In this document: piece after piece, positions 9,060 through 17,281 of the stretch
Numbering within the stretch: position 1 is the first letter of the stretch
How the letters are laid out: every line of letters begins with the position of its first letter
DNA from: Viridibacterium sediminicola
GTDB taxonomy: Bacteria; Pseudomonadota; Gammaproteobacteria; Burkholderiales; Rhodocyclaceae
Direction: 5' to 3'
DNA: 64,000 nt
Assembly: GCF_039631295.1 (NCBI RefSeq)
Contig: NZ_JBDIVE010000012.1
Coordinates: 20,768-84,767 of the forward strand
Notes under the pieces: model-generated
The model's database searches: none
The model's input: the letters and a program-made list of their open reading frames with translations, nothing else
Told to the model about the DNA's origin: nothing
Made by a program: the position numbers and the translations under genes

Positions 9060-9078
9060 GATAATGATTCTTATTTCA
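9060..9078 (-). promoter_or_regulatory. Fur box upstream of small four-cysteine gene
   Basis: GATAATGATTCTTATTTCA matches about 14 of 19 positions of the Fur box, with a perfect left half. It lies 69 bp upstream of the start of the small gene at 8991. Its position between that gene and trmL, which reads the same way, makes control of the small gene the likely function. Confidence 0.65.
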
Positions 9079-9118
9079 ATACCACGGACGCACGCAGGGC
9101 TTTTGCCCGAAACCGCGC

Positions 9119-9592
9119 TCAGCCCTGCTCTGCCGCCCCGGCAAAACCGAGCTGACGCCAGGCCTCAAACACCATCACGGCGGCGCTGTTGGCGAGGTTG
9201 AGGCTGCGACTGTCAGGCAGCATCGGAATGCGCAGACGTTGCCCGGCCGGCACGCTCTCACGCAGTTCGCGCGGCAAGCCGCGCGACTCCGGTCCGAACA
9301 CGAACACATCTCCAGCACGGTACTCGGGCGTCACATGCGGCACGCTGGCATGGGTGGTGAGCATGAACATGCGCTGCCCGGCCAGCGCCGCACAGCAGGC
9401 GTCCCAGTCCTCGTACTCGGTGAACACCATGCGCTCGCGATAGTCCATACCGGCGCGGGTGAGGTTCTTGTCGCTGAGTTCGAAACCGAGCGGCCGCACC
9501 AGATGCAGACGGGTGCCGGTATTAGCGCACAGGCGCATGATGTTGCCGGTATTGGGCGGGATCTCGGGCTGGAACAGAACGATGTGGAACAT
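9119..9592 (-). CDS. trmL: tRNA (cytidine(34)-2'-O)-methyltransferase TrmL
   Basis: A 157-residue SPOUT methyltransferase. Motifs are NTGNIMRLCANTG (motif 1), FGPESRGLP (motif 2) and NLANSAAVMVFEAWRQL (the C-terminal trefoil-knot AdoMet site). TrmL methylates the 2'-OH of the wobble nucleotide in tRNA-Leu isoacceptors. I placed the start at MFHIVLF (9592) because family members begin there; an upstream in-frame ATG at 9628 would add 12 atypical residues. Confidence 0.92.
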   Translation of the reverse strand: MFHIVLFQPEIPPNTGNIMRLCANTGTRLHLVRPLGFELSDKNLTRAGMDYRERMVFTEYEDWDACCAALAGQRMFMLTTHASVPHVTPEYRAGDVFVFGPESRGLPRELRESVPAGQRLRIPMLPDSRSLNLANSAAVMVFEAWRQLGFAGAAEQG

Positions 9593-9667
9593 GCCGGGGC
9601 TCGGGAAGTGAAGCGGAAAGTGACGCACAAGGCGCGCGGCTGCGTACGGGGCAGCCAGGGCGGGCGG

Positions 9668-10390
9668 CTATTGTCGCCTGAGCGGCAAGGTACGCGCCAG
9701 CACCAGATTGCTCACCGCTGCAGCGCCCGCCAGCTTGAGCGTGCGCGCCAGCTCGTCGAGCGTTGCGCCGCTGGTCATCACGTCATCGATCACCAGCACG
9801 CGCTGCCCGGAAAAGTCCTCACAGCAGCGGAAAGCGCCACGCACCGCACGTCGTCGCGCACGCTGGCGCAAGCCGGCCAAATGCGGTGTATCGATGTCGC
9901 GCAGCACCGCACGATAGCGCAGCGGCCGCTGCAAGACCCTGGCTACCCCGCGCGCCAGCTCCAGCGACTGGTTGAAACCGCGCTCGGCCAGGCGCCGCGT
10001 GTGCAGCGGCATCGGCAGCACGCAATCGGCCTCGATGCCCTCGGCCGCGCAGAGCAGGATCTCGTGGAAATAATCGAGCAGCGCAAAGCCATGTCCGGCC
10101 TTGAGCGCCAGCACCATCTCGCGCAGCGGCGTCTCATACAGGAAAGCCGCGCGCGTGGCGTCGAAATGCGGCGGGCGCTGCAGGCAACGCCCGCACAGCG
10201 CGCCATCCGGGCTGGGCAAGGCGCATTGCGGGCAGGCCTGAGTCGGCGCCAGCGGCAAACGGTCCGCACAGGCGCTGCACACGGCAAACGGCGAGCAGCG
10301 CGCGCCGCAAACAAAACAGCTGTGTGGCCAGCTGCGCGCCAGCCCGGCCAGCAGCGGGCGCCACAAGATCTGCGCAAATGGCACGGACAC
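9668..10390 (-). CDS. ComF-family phosphoribosyltransferase-like protein
   Basis: About 240 residues. The N-terminal zinc-ribbon-like part contains CFVCGARC and CPQCALP...CGRC; the C-terminal phosphoribosyltransferase domain carries VLVIDDVMTSGATLDE, the PRPP loop. ComF/GntX-type proteins take part in DNA uptake or use of DNA as a nutrient in several bacteria. The exact start is uncertain: the frame lacks a good ATG, and GTG codons at 10390 and 10384 or a TTG slightly upstream are candidates. It is divergent from bioB. Confidence 0.82.
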   Translation of the reverse strand: MSVPFAQILWRPLLAGLARSWPHSCFVCGARCSPFAVCSACADRLPLAPTQACPQCALPSPDGALCGRCLQRPPHFDATRAAFLYETPLREMVLALKAGHGFALLDYFHEILLCAAEGIEADCVLPMPLHTRRLAERGFNQSLELARGVARVLQRPLRYRAVLRDIDTPHLAGLRQRARRRAVRGAFRCCEDFSGQRVLVIDDVMTSGATLDELARTLKLAGAAAVSNLVLARTLPLRRQ

Positions 10391-10456
10391 GCGGTTTGAC
10401 AAGGGCTTCACCTTTCCCGGATCATTGACGGTTGCCTCTTTGCATTCAGGAACCCC

Positions 10457-11470
10457 ATGAGCGCCAGCCACAGCCCCGCGACCAGCCAAGCCCAGGAAAT
10501 CAAACTCACACTGCGGCCCCGCATCAAGAAGGCCGAGGAGTCGGATTGGACCACCGACGATGTTGTCGCGCTGTTCGAGCTGCCCTTCAACGACCTGATG
10601 TTCCGCGCCCAGCAAGTGCATCGCGAACACTTCGATGCCAATGCCGTGCAACGCTCGACCCTGTTGTCGATCAAGACCGGCGGCTGTTCGGAGGATTGCG
10701 GCTACTGTTCGCAAGCCAAACGTTACCAGACCGGCGTCGAAGCCGAGGCGCTGATGCCCGTTGAGGAAGTCGTGGCCAAGGCGCGCATCGCCAAGGAAAG
10801 CGGCGCCTCACGCTTCTGTATGGGCGCCGCCTGGCGCGGCCCCAAGGATCGCGATCTGGAACCGGTGATCGAGATGGTCAAACAGGTCAAGGCGCTGGGC
10901 CTGGAGACCTGCGTTACCCTGGGCATGCTGCGCGAAGGCCAGGCCCAGCAGCTCGCCGCAGCCGGCCTCGACTACTACAACCACAACCTCGACACTGCCG
11001 CCGAGGAGTACGACTCGATCATCACCACCCACTCGCAGGCTGACCGCTTCGACACCATTGCCAAGGTGCGCGATGCCGGCATCAATGTCTGCGCCGGCGG
11101 CATCGTCGGCATGGGCGAATCGCGCCGCTCGCGTGCCGCGCTGATCGCCCAGCTGGCCAGCATGGAACCGCCGCCCGAGTCGGTGCCGATCAACAATCTG
11201 GTGCGCGTCGAAGGCACGCCGCTGGCCGATGTGCCGCCGATCGACATCTTCGAATTCATCCGCACCATCGCCGCCGCACGCATCACCATGCCCAAGAGCT
11301 ATGTGCGACTCTCGGCCGGTCGCCGCGAGATGTCGGACGAAGCGCAGTCGCTGTGCTTCCTCGCCGGCGCCAACTCGATCTTCTACGGCGACAAGCTGCT
11401 CACTACCGGCAATCCGGAAGTCAGTGGCGACGAGGCGCTGATGCAAAAGCTGGGCATCAAGTCGGTCTAG
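10457..11470 (+). CDS. bioB: Biotin synthase BioB
   Basis: A 337-residue radical-SAM enzyme that inserts sulfur into dethiobiotin. The radical SAM cysteines are in GGCSEDCGYCSQ (about residues 75-86). The conserved CVTLGML, YNHNLDT and PINNLVRVEGTPL segments are all present. It starts a three-gene plus-strand run with an antiporter and bioC, so biotin genes are split around an unrelated transporter. Confidence 0.97.
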   Translation: MSASHSPATSQAQEIKLTLRPRIKKAEESDWTTDDVVALFELPFNDLMFRAQQVHREHFDANAVQRSTLLSIKTGGCSEDCGYCSQAKRYQTGVEAEALMPVEEVVAKARIAKESGASRFCMGAAWRGPKDRDLEPVIEMVKQVKALGLETCVTLGMLREGQAQQLAAAGLDYYNHNLDTAAEEYDSIITTHSQADRFDTIAKVRDAGINVCAGGIVGMGESRRSRAALIAQLASMEPPPESVPINNLVRVEGTPLADVPPIDIFEFIRTIAAARITMPKSYVRLSAGRREMSDEAQSLCFLAGANSIFYGDKLLTTGNPEVSGDEALMQKLGIKSV

Positions 11471-11573
11471 GGCTTGCTACGAAGAAGCTGGGCGGGCCCG
11501 CATGCGCCGCCTTTGTCTGCTTTGCGACACTTGAACAAAGCCCTTCATCTCTGCAATCACAGGAAAATCCGCA

Positions 11574-12833
11574 ATGAGCTCCATCGAACTGGCCGGCATT
11601 CCCGTTGAATTCATTTTCTTCGCCTGCACCCTGCTCGGCATCGCCCTGTTCCACAGCTACACCTTGCCCGTCGCCCTCGGCGGCCTTGCCACAGTCACCC
11701 TCTACAAACTCGCGGTCACCGGCTTTGCCCATGGCAGCGGCGTCGCGGGTCTGGTCAGCCACCTGGCGCACGAGTGGGTGATCCTCAGCAACCTGCTGTG
11801 CCTGCTGATGGGTTTCGCGATCCTCGCCCGCCATTTTGAAAAGAGCCACCTGCCCGTCATCCTGCCCAAGTACCTGCCGGACGACTGGAAGGGCGGCTTC
11901 CTGCTGCTGGTCCTCGTCTTCGTGCTGTCGGCCTTCCTCGACAACATCGCCGCCGCCATGATTGGTGGCGCCATGGCGCACCAGCTGTTCCGCGCCAAAG
12001 TGCATATCGGCTACCTCGCCGCCATCGTCGCCGCCTCGAATGCGGGCGGTGCGGGGTCCGTGGTGGGCGACACCACCACCACCATGATGTGGATCAGCGG
12101 CATCTCGCCGCTCGACGTGCTGCACGCCTTCATCGCTTCAGGCTCGGCGCTGCTGATCTTCGGCACCATCGCCGCCCGCCAGCAACACGCCTACAGCCCC
12201 ATCCTCAAGAACGCCAATACACACACCCGCGTCGACTGGGCGCGCGTCGGCATTGTCGGCATCATCCTGGTTGCCGCCATCCTCACCAATGTGGTCGTCA
12301 ACCTCTACTTCAACGCCGCTGCCGATCACTTCCCCTTCATCGGCGTCGCGGTGTGGATCGCCATCCTGCTCACGGTCGGTGTGCGCCGCCACGACTGGGA
12401 GATCATGCCCGAGACCTTCAAGGGCTCGATCTTCCTGCTCTCCCTGGTGCTGATCGCCTCGATGATGCCGGTTGAACGCCTGCCCGCCGCCTCCTGGCCG
12501 ACCGCGCTGGGTCTGGGCTTTGTCTCCGCCGTGTTCGACAACATCCCGCTCACCGCGCTGGCCCTCAAGCAAGGGGGCTACGACTGGGGCGTCCTGGCCT
12601 ACGCCGTCGGTTTTGGCGGCTCGATGATCTGGTTCGGTTCTTCGGCTGGCGTTGCCCTCTCCAACATGTACCCCGAGGCACGCTCGGTCGGCCTGTGGCT
12701 ACGCCATGGCTGGCACGTCGCGCTCGGTTATGTCGTCGGCTTCCTGGTGCTGCTTGCCTTGCTGGGCTGGCATCCGCACGCGCCCAAGGTGAAGAGCACT
12801 GAAGCGGTGGTCGAACAAAGCGTCGCCCACTGA
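11574..12833 (+). CDS. NhaD/ArsB-superfamily ion transporter (probable Na+/H+ antiporter)
   Basis: A 419-residue integral membrane protein with about 11-12 hydrophobic helices. Two inverted halves carry the discontinuous-helix motifs of the IT superfamily: FLDNIAAAMIGG with GDTTTTMMWISG in the first half and AVFDNIPLTALALKQGG in the second. This pattern is typical of NhaD-type sodium/proton antiporters. It sits 103 bp after bioB and 11 bp before bioC, so it is probably co-transcribed with bioC. A substrate other than sodium, such as an organic anion, cannot be excluded. Confidence 0.8.
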   Translation: MSSIELAGIPVEFIFFACTLLGIALFHSYTLPVALGGLATVTLYKLAVTGFAHGSGVAGLVSHLAHEWVILSNLLCLLMGFAILARHFEKSHLPVILPKYLPDDWKGGFLLLVLVFVLSAFLDNIAAAMIGGAMAHQLFRAKVHIGYLAAIVAASNAGGAGSVVGDTTTTMMWISGISPLDVLHAFIASGSALLIFGTIAARQQHAYSPILKNANTHTRVDWARVGIVGIILVAAILTNVVVNLYFNAAADHFPFIGVAVWIAILLTVGVRRHDWEIMPETFKGSIFLLSLVLIASMMPVERLPAASWPTALGLGFVSAVFDNIPLTALALKQGGYDWGVLAYAVGFGGSMIWFGSSAGVALSNMYPEARSVGLWLRHGWHVALGYVVGFLVLLALLGWHPHAPKVKSTEAVVEQSVAH

Positions 12834-12844
12834 ACCCTGCGCTG

Positions 12845-13732
12845 ATGAGCATCCCGCAGGACTTCGAGATCGACCTCCAGCTGGCGCGCCGGCGCTTTGC
12901 CGCCAGCGCGCCGCATGCCCACAGCAATGACTTCCTCGCCCGCGAAGTCTCGGCGCGGATGGCCGAGCGCCTCGACTACATCCGCATCCAGCCGCAGCGC
13001 ATTGTCGACATCGGCTGCGGCAGCGGGCGCGATCTGGGCATGTTCGCGCAGCGCTACCCGCAGGCGGCGCGACTCGGCATCGACCTTGCACCGCCCTTGC
13101 TCAAGCTGGCGCGCCAGGAGCGCAATTTCTTCCAGAAGCTGCTGCAACGCCACGACGCCACCCAGCTCGCCTGCGCCGACGCCAGCGCCCTGCCGCTGAA
13201 GAACGCCTGCGCGCAGATGGTGTGGAGCAATCTGATGCTTAACTGGCTGCACGATCCGCTGCCGGCCTTGCGCGAAATGCATCGCGTACTGGCCGTGGAT
13301 GGCATGCTGATGTTCTCCACCCTCGGCCCGGACACCCTGCGCGAACTGCGCGCCGCTTTGCCGAGCAGCCAGGGCGAGCGCGTGCATCGCTTCATCGACA
13401 TGCACGACCTCGGCGATTGCCTGCTCAAGGCCGGCTTTGCCGAACCGGTGATGGACATGGAAAGCATCACCCTCACCTATGCCGAGCTGGACGACCTGCT
13501 GCGCGATCTGCGCCAGGCCGGCGGCCAGAATGCCTCGACCGCACGACCACGTGGCCTGTCCGGCAAACAGTCCTGGCAGCAAGCGCGTGCGCACTACGAG
13601 CGCCTGCGCCGCGACGGCCGCCTGCCCGCCACCTTCGAAATCGTCTATGGACATGCCTGGAAGGCGGCACCGAAAAAGCTCGACGACGGCCGCAGCGTGA
13701 TCGACTTCAAACCCTATCCGGGCAAGCGCTGA
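12845..13732 (+). CDS. bioC: Malonyl-ACP O-methyltransferase BioC
   Basis: A 295-residue AdoMet-dependent methyltransferase: motif I VDIGCGSGRD (about 54-63), then LACADASALPL and VWSNLMLNWLHDP. The N-terminal FAASAPHAHSNDFLAREV segment and LTYAELDDLLRDLRQAGG are typical of BioC. It methylates malonyl-ACP so that the fatty-acid machinery can build the pimeloyl chain of biotin. Proximity to bioB supports the assignment. Confidence 0.88.
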   Translation: MSIPQDFEIDLQLARRRFAASAPHAHSNDFLAREVSARMAERLDYIRIQPQRIVDIGCGSGRDLGMFAQRYPQAARLGIDLAPPLLKLARQERNFFQKLLQRHDATQLACADASALPLKNACAQMVWSNLMLNWLHDPLPALREMHRVLAVDGMLMFSTLGPDTLRELRAALPSSQGERVHRFIDMHDLGDCLLKAGFAEPVMDMESITLTYAELDDLLRDLRQAGGQNASTARPRGLSGKQSWQQARAHYERLRRDGRLPATFEIVYGHAWKAAPKKLDDGRSVIDFKPYPGKR

Positions 13733-13738
13733 ACGAAC

Positions 13739-14701
13739 ATGAAATGGCTGATCAGCTGTCTGTTGCTATTGTTCGTCACGCTGAGCGCCAGCGCGCAAAG
13801 CCACACGGAAGAGAGCCAAGTCGACACCGGCAGCGGCGTGCTCTATGGCAGCTTGCAGCGCCCCGACACGGCGGCGCCCGGCCCCGTCGTGCTGATCATT
13901 GCCGGCTCCGGCCCGACCGACCGCGACGGCAACTCGCCCCTGCTCAGCGGCCACAACGACGGCCTCAAACAGATTGCCGAAGCGCTCGCCAGCCAAGGCA
14001 TCGCCAGCCTGCGCTATGACAAACGCGGCATCGCGCAGAGTCGCGCGGCACTCCCAAGCATGGCGACGCTGCGCCTGGACGACCTGGCCAATGATGCCGC
14101 CGCCTGGTTGCGCCAGTTGCGCAAGGACCGGCGCTTCAATGCAGTGTTTGTCGCCGGCCATAGCGAGGGCTCACTGCTCGGCATGCTGGCCGCCCAGCAG
14201 GTGCCTGTCGAGGGCTTCATCTCGCTCGCCGGCCCCGCGCAGCGCGCCTCGGACCTCCTGCGCCTGCAGATCAAGCCGCAGCTCTCAGCTGAAGACTTCA
14301 AGCAGGCCGATGCCGCACTGAGCGTGCTGGAAGCGGGCGGTACGCCCGAACTATGGCCCGCATCCATGGTTTCGCTGTTCCACCCCAGCCTGCATAGCTA
14401 CGTGGTGTCGTGGATCCAGCGCGTACCGGCTCAGGAGCTGGCCCGCCTCGACGTGCCCTGCCTGATCATCCAGGGTACGCTCGATGATCGCGTGCCTCGC
14501 GGCGAAGCGCGCGCACTGCAAGCAGCGCGGCCGGGCGCCGAGCTGCTGATCGTGCCCGGCATGACGCACACGCTGAAACTGGCTGAAGCGAATCGCGACA
14601 GCATCATCCGCAGCTACCACGACGCAAGCATGCAGCCGCCACCGGCCATGCTCGATGCGCTGGTGAAGTTCATTCGCAGCCATCCCAAGCCGGGCGCCTG
14701 A
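13739..14701 (+). CDS. Secreted alpha/beta-hydrolase
   Basis: A 320-residue hydrolase with a signal peptide (cleavage after SASA, about residue 19). The fold elements are VLIIAGSGPTDRDGNSP near the oxyanion hole, GHSEGS (nucleophile Ser at about residue 143), IIQGTLDDRVP (acid) and GMTHTLK (catalytic His). It starts 6 bp after the bioC stop and may share its transcript. It is not BioH by length or signal peptide; the substrate is unknown. Confidence 0.82.
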   Translation: MKWLISCLLLLFVTLSASAQSHTEESQVDTGSGVLYGSLQRPDTAAPGPVVLIIAGSGPTDRDGNSPLLSGHNDGLKQIAEALASQGIASLRYDKRGIAQSRAALPSMATLRLDDLANDAAAWLRQLRKDRRFNAVFVAGHSEGSLLGMLAAQQVPVEGFISLAGPAQRASDLLRLQIKPQLSAEDFKQADAALSVLEAGGTPELWPASMVSLFHPSLHSYVVSWIQRVPAQELARLDVPCLIIQGTLDDRVPRGEARALQAARPGAELLIVPGMTHTLKLAEANRDSIIRSYHDASMQPPPAMLDALVKFIRSHPKPGA

Positions 14702-14730
14702 CAGACCACGCATTGCGTGAATGCCGCAGG

Positions 14731-14915
14731 TTTAGGCTCATTGCATTTTTGTACGCCGATCTGTAGACGCGAAGGGCACGAAGAAAAAGCGAAGGTCCGC
14801 AAAGGAAAAGCAATTCATGCTTCCCTTTGCGGACCTTCTGTCTTTATCTGCGGCCTTTGCGACGAAATATCCAGCGCTTAAAACCTGAATACGCCTTCAG
14901 TGCACTGCACTAACG
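14731..14915. repeat. Long-hairpin intergenic repeat, copy 1
   Basis: The gap between the hydrolase and the flavodoxin gene is filled by a sequence that matches 37776-37962 along most of its length. The core is an inverted repeat: AAGGTCCGCAAAGGAAA reads back as TTCCCTTTGCGGACCTT after a short loop, with outer arms around GAAGGGCACGAAG and GCGGCCTTTGCGACG. RNA from either strand would fold into a long stem. No coding potential. Confidence 0.8.
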
Positions 14916-14941
14916 CAATGGGTAGCCTTTTCTGTCCTCAA

Positions 14942-15523
14942 TCAGGCACCACGCACCCAGCGTGCGGCGGTGTTGGCGACGCGTGCGCCGAACAGCTTGG
15001 CGGTTTCGAGGTCGCCCGGCAGCGGGCCTTCTTCGGGGCTGGAGTCGGACGGCGATTGCGCCATCAGGCCCGAGAACGAGGCGACGTAGTTGATGTCATT
15101 GCGCTGCGCCGCCTTGCTGTTGGACGGCATCAGGCCGGTACCGACCCAGACCATCGAATGCTGCTGCGAGAGCGTGAAGAGGTAGTGCAGGGTCGACAGC
15201 TTGTCGCCATTCATCGAGGCCGAATTGGTGAAACCGGCTGCAATCTTGTCCTTCCATTGTTGGGTGAACCAGGGCTTGCTGGTGGCATCGATGAACTTCT
15301 TGAACTGCCATGGCACCGAGCCCATGTAGGTCGGCGCACCGAAGATGATGGCATCCGCTGCCTGCAGCTCGGCCCAGCCTGCTTCGGGCAGATTGCCTTC
15401 GGCATCGACAGCCAGCAGGCTGACGCTGGCACCGGCCACGCCGGCAGCACCGGCTTCAACCGCTTCGGCCAGCTTCTTGGTGTGGCCGTAGCCGCTGAAA
15501 TACACAATCGCGATCTTGCTCAT
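14942..15523 (-). CDS. Flavodoxin-fold NAD(P)H:quinone oxidoreductase (WrbA-like)
   Basis: A 193-residue flavodoxin-like protein: the FMN phosphate loop is in YFSGYGHTKKLAEAV (about 8-22), and APTYMGSVPWQFKKFID and FTNSASMNGDK are typical of the NADPH-dependent FMN reductase/WrbA group. It probably reduces quinones by two electrons, protecting against oxidative stress. An AGGAG-like site precedes the ATG. It is the distal gene of a minus-strand run that includes the dioxygenase and the GST. Confidence 0.87.
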   Translation of the reverse strand: MSKIAIVYFSGYGHTKKLAEAVEAGAAGVAGASVSLLAVDAEGNLPEAGWAELQAADAIIFGAPTYMGSVPWQFKKFIDATSKPWFTQQWKDKIAAGFTNSASMNGDKLSTLHYLFTLSQQHSMVWVGTGLMPSNSKAAQRNDINYVASFSGLMAQSPSDSSPEEGPLPGDLETAKLFGARVANTAARWVRGA

Positions 15524-15622
15524 GAATCACTCCTTCTTGTTAGCTACTGCATAAGCGCCTTGCACGGCAAGGCAGACAAAGAAACGGCCGCCACGACGAC
15601 GACAATGAAAACGACGACGGCA

Positions 15623-16402
15623 TCAATCAAAACGATAGACGTCCATGGCCAATACGCCACCATCAAAACCACGGAAGGTGTTACGCGCCTGGTATGGCTC
15701 GCCCGCTGCGCCCAGCGCTGCAAACAAGGGCAGGAAGTGCTCCGGCGAGGGATGCGCGCGCAGCGCGTGCGGCGCCTGTGTCTCCCAGTCGAGCAACTCG
15801 TCGACGCGGCCCGCAATCAGGCGCGCATCGACCCAGTCGCGAAACTCTTCTGCATAGTTGCCATTGCCGGGCAGGCGCTGGGTGAAGAAATCGCGCAGGT
15901 TATGCGTCATGCTGCCCGAACCAATGATCAGCACGCCCTCGCTGCGCAAGGTTTGCAAGGCACGGCCGACGGCCAGCAGATGGCGTGCGCCACGGTCGGA
16001 CTGCACGGAGAGCTGCAGCACCGGCACATCGGCATCCGGATACATATGCAAGAGCGGTACCCATGCGCCATGATCGAGCCCGCGTCGCGCATCCAGACCC
16101 GAACAGGTATCGGCTTCGCGCAGCAGGGTCTGCACGCGCTCGGCCAGTGCAGGTGCGCCCGGCGCCGGATACTGGATGCGGTACAGCGCTTCGGGGAAGC
16201 CACCGAAATCGTGAATCGTCGGCAGCTCGGCACCGCTGGTGAGCATCGGCACATTGGTTTCCCAGTGCGCCGAGACCATCAGGATCGCGCGCGGCTTGCC
16301 CAGCTCGGCTGCCAGGGCGCGCCAGCTGGCCGCGGCAGCGGTGTTCTCGATGGCGTGCATCGGCGAACCATGCGATATGTATAGGCTTGGCCACAGTTCC
16401 AT
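15623..16402 (-). CDS. DODA/LigB-type extradiol ring-cleavage dioxygenase
   Basis: A 259-residue class III extradiol dioxygenase similar to YgiD (DOPA dioxygenase). Metal-ligand regions YISHGSPMHA (near residue 10), VSAHWE (about 43-48) and GSGSMTHNLRD (about 160-170) are present. The ATG at 16402 is supported by AGGGAG 5 bases upstream. YgiD-type enzymes open catechol rings such as L-DOPA; the substrate here is unknown. It follows the GST gene by 1 bp, so the two are in one operon. Confidence 0.88.
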   Translation of the reverse strand: MELWPSLYISHGSPMHAIENTAAAASWRALAAELGKPRAILMVSAHWETNVPMLTSGAELPTIHDFGGFPEALYRIQYPAPGAPALAERVQTLLREADTCSGLDARRGLDHGAWVPLLHMYPDADVPVLQLSVQSDRGARHLLAVGRALQTLRSEGVLIIGSGSMTHNLRDFFTQRLPGNGNYAEEFRDWVDARLIAGRVDELLDWETQAPHALRAHPSPEHFLPLFAALGAAGEPYQARNTFRGFDGGVLAMDVYRFD

Positions 16403-16403
16403 G

Positions 16404-17129
16404 TCAGCTCCCTGCCTGTCTGATGGTTTGCGCGTCCTGGCCGAACAGCAGCTTGCGCGACTCTTCATTGACCGAGGGCTTGGCGCCCGAATTGACCTCC
16501 GCAGCCCGCGCATAAGCGCGCTGCGTCGCCGGCCGTGCGGCAATCGCCTCGAACCAGCGCTTCAGGTTGGGAAAATCGGCGAGATTCTGCTGCTGGCGCT
16601 CATGCGGCACGATCCACGGGTAGCTCGCCATGTCGGCAATCGAGTATTCCCCCGCGCCTTCGCCCGCGATGAAATCGCGGCCCGCCAGATGCTTGTCGAG
16701 CACGGCGTAGAGACGCGCCGTTTCCTTGATGTAACGCTCCATCGCGTAGGGCAGCTTTTCCGGCGCGTACTGCACGAAATGGTGGTTCTGCCCGGCCATC
16801 GGCCCGAGGCCGCCCATCTGCCAGAACAGCCATTGCAGCGCGGCGTTGCGGCCACGCAGATCCTGCGGGATGAAGCGGCCGATCTTGTCGGCCAGATAGA
16901 GCAGGATGGCGCCGGATTCGAAGATCGCGATGGGCTCGCCGCCGTCGACGGGCGCATGATCGACAATCGCCGGAATGCGGTTGTTCGGCGCGATCTTGAG
17001 GAACTCGGGCGCGAACTGCTCGCCCTTGCCGATGTTGATCGGCAGGATGCGATACGGCAGGCCGCTCTCTTCGAGGAACAAGCTGATCTTGTGGCCGTTC
17101 GGCGTTGTCCAGTAATACAGATCGATCAT
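16404..17129 (-). CDS. YfcG-like glutathione S-transferase (disulfide reductase)
   Basis: A 241-residue GST. The thioredoxin-like N-domain begins IDLYYWTTPNGHKISLFLEE, the TPNG motif of the nu-class YfcG group, with cis-Pro in NNRIPAIVD and the SGAILLYLA glutathione motif. The C-terminal helical domain carries YSIADMASYPWI. Nu-class enzymes reduce disulfides with bound glutathione. The start at 17129 is supported by an AGGAG 6 bases upstream; a more distal ATG at 17183 is less likely. It is divergent from a LysR regulator, which probably controls it. Confidence 0.9.
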   Translation of the reverse strand: MIDLYYWTTPNGHKISLFLEESGLPYRILPINIGKGEQFAPEFLKIAPNNRIPAIVDHAPVDGGEPIAIFESGAILLYLADKIGRFIPQDLRGRNAALQWLFWQMGGLGPMAGQNHHFVQYAPEKLPYAMERYIKETARLYAVLDKHLAGRDFIAGEGAGEYSIADMASYPWIVPHERQQQNLADFPNLKRWFEAIAARPATQRAYARAAEVNSGAKPSVNEESRKLLFGQDAQTIRQAGS

Positions 17130-17281
17130 TGCTTGCTCCTGTACAGATGGCGGTGCCATAGCGGGCACCTGATGATTTTGCATTCTGCTCCCTTGCGTCA
17201 GAGGGATAAAGAATATCGACAGCAATTCATTGTTTCTTTTTCGGGGATAATGATTGGCATACGCGTTCGCAGGAGTGAAGA

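Noticed and set aside
10396..10426. TTGACA as a -35 element for bioB
   Set aside because: No convincing -10 element lies at a proper distance.
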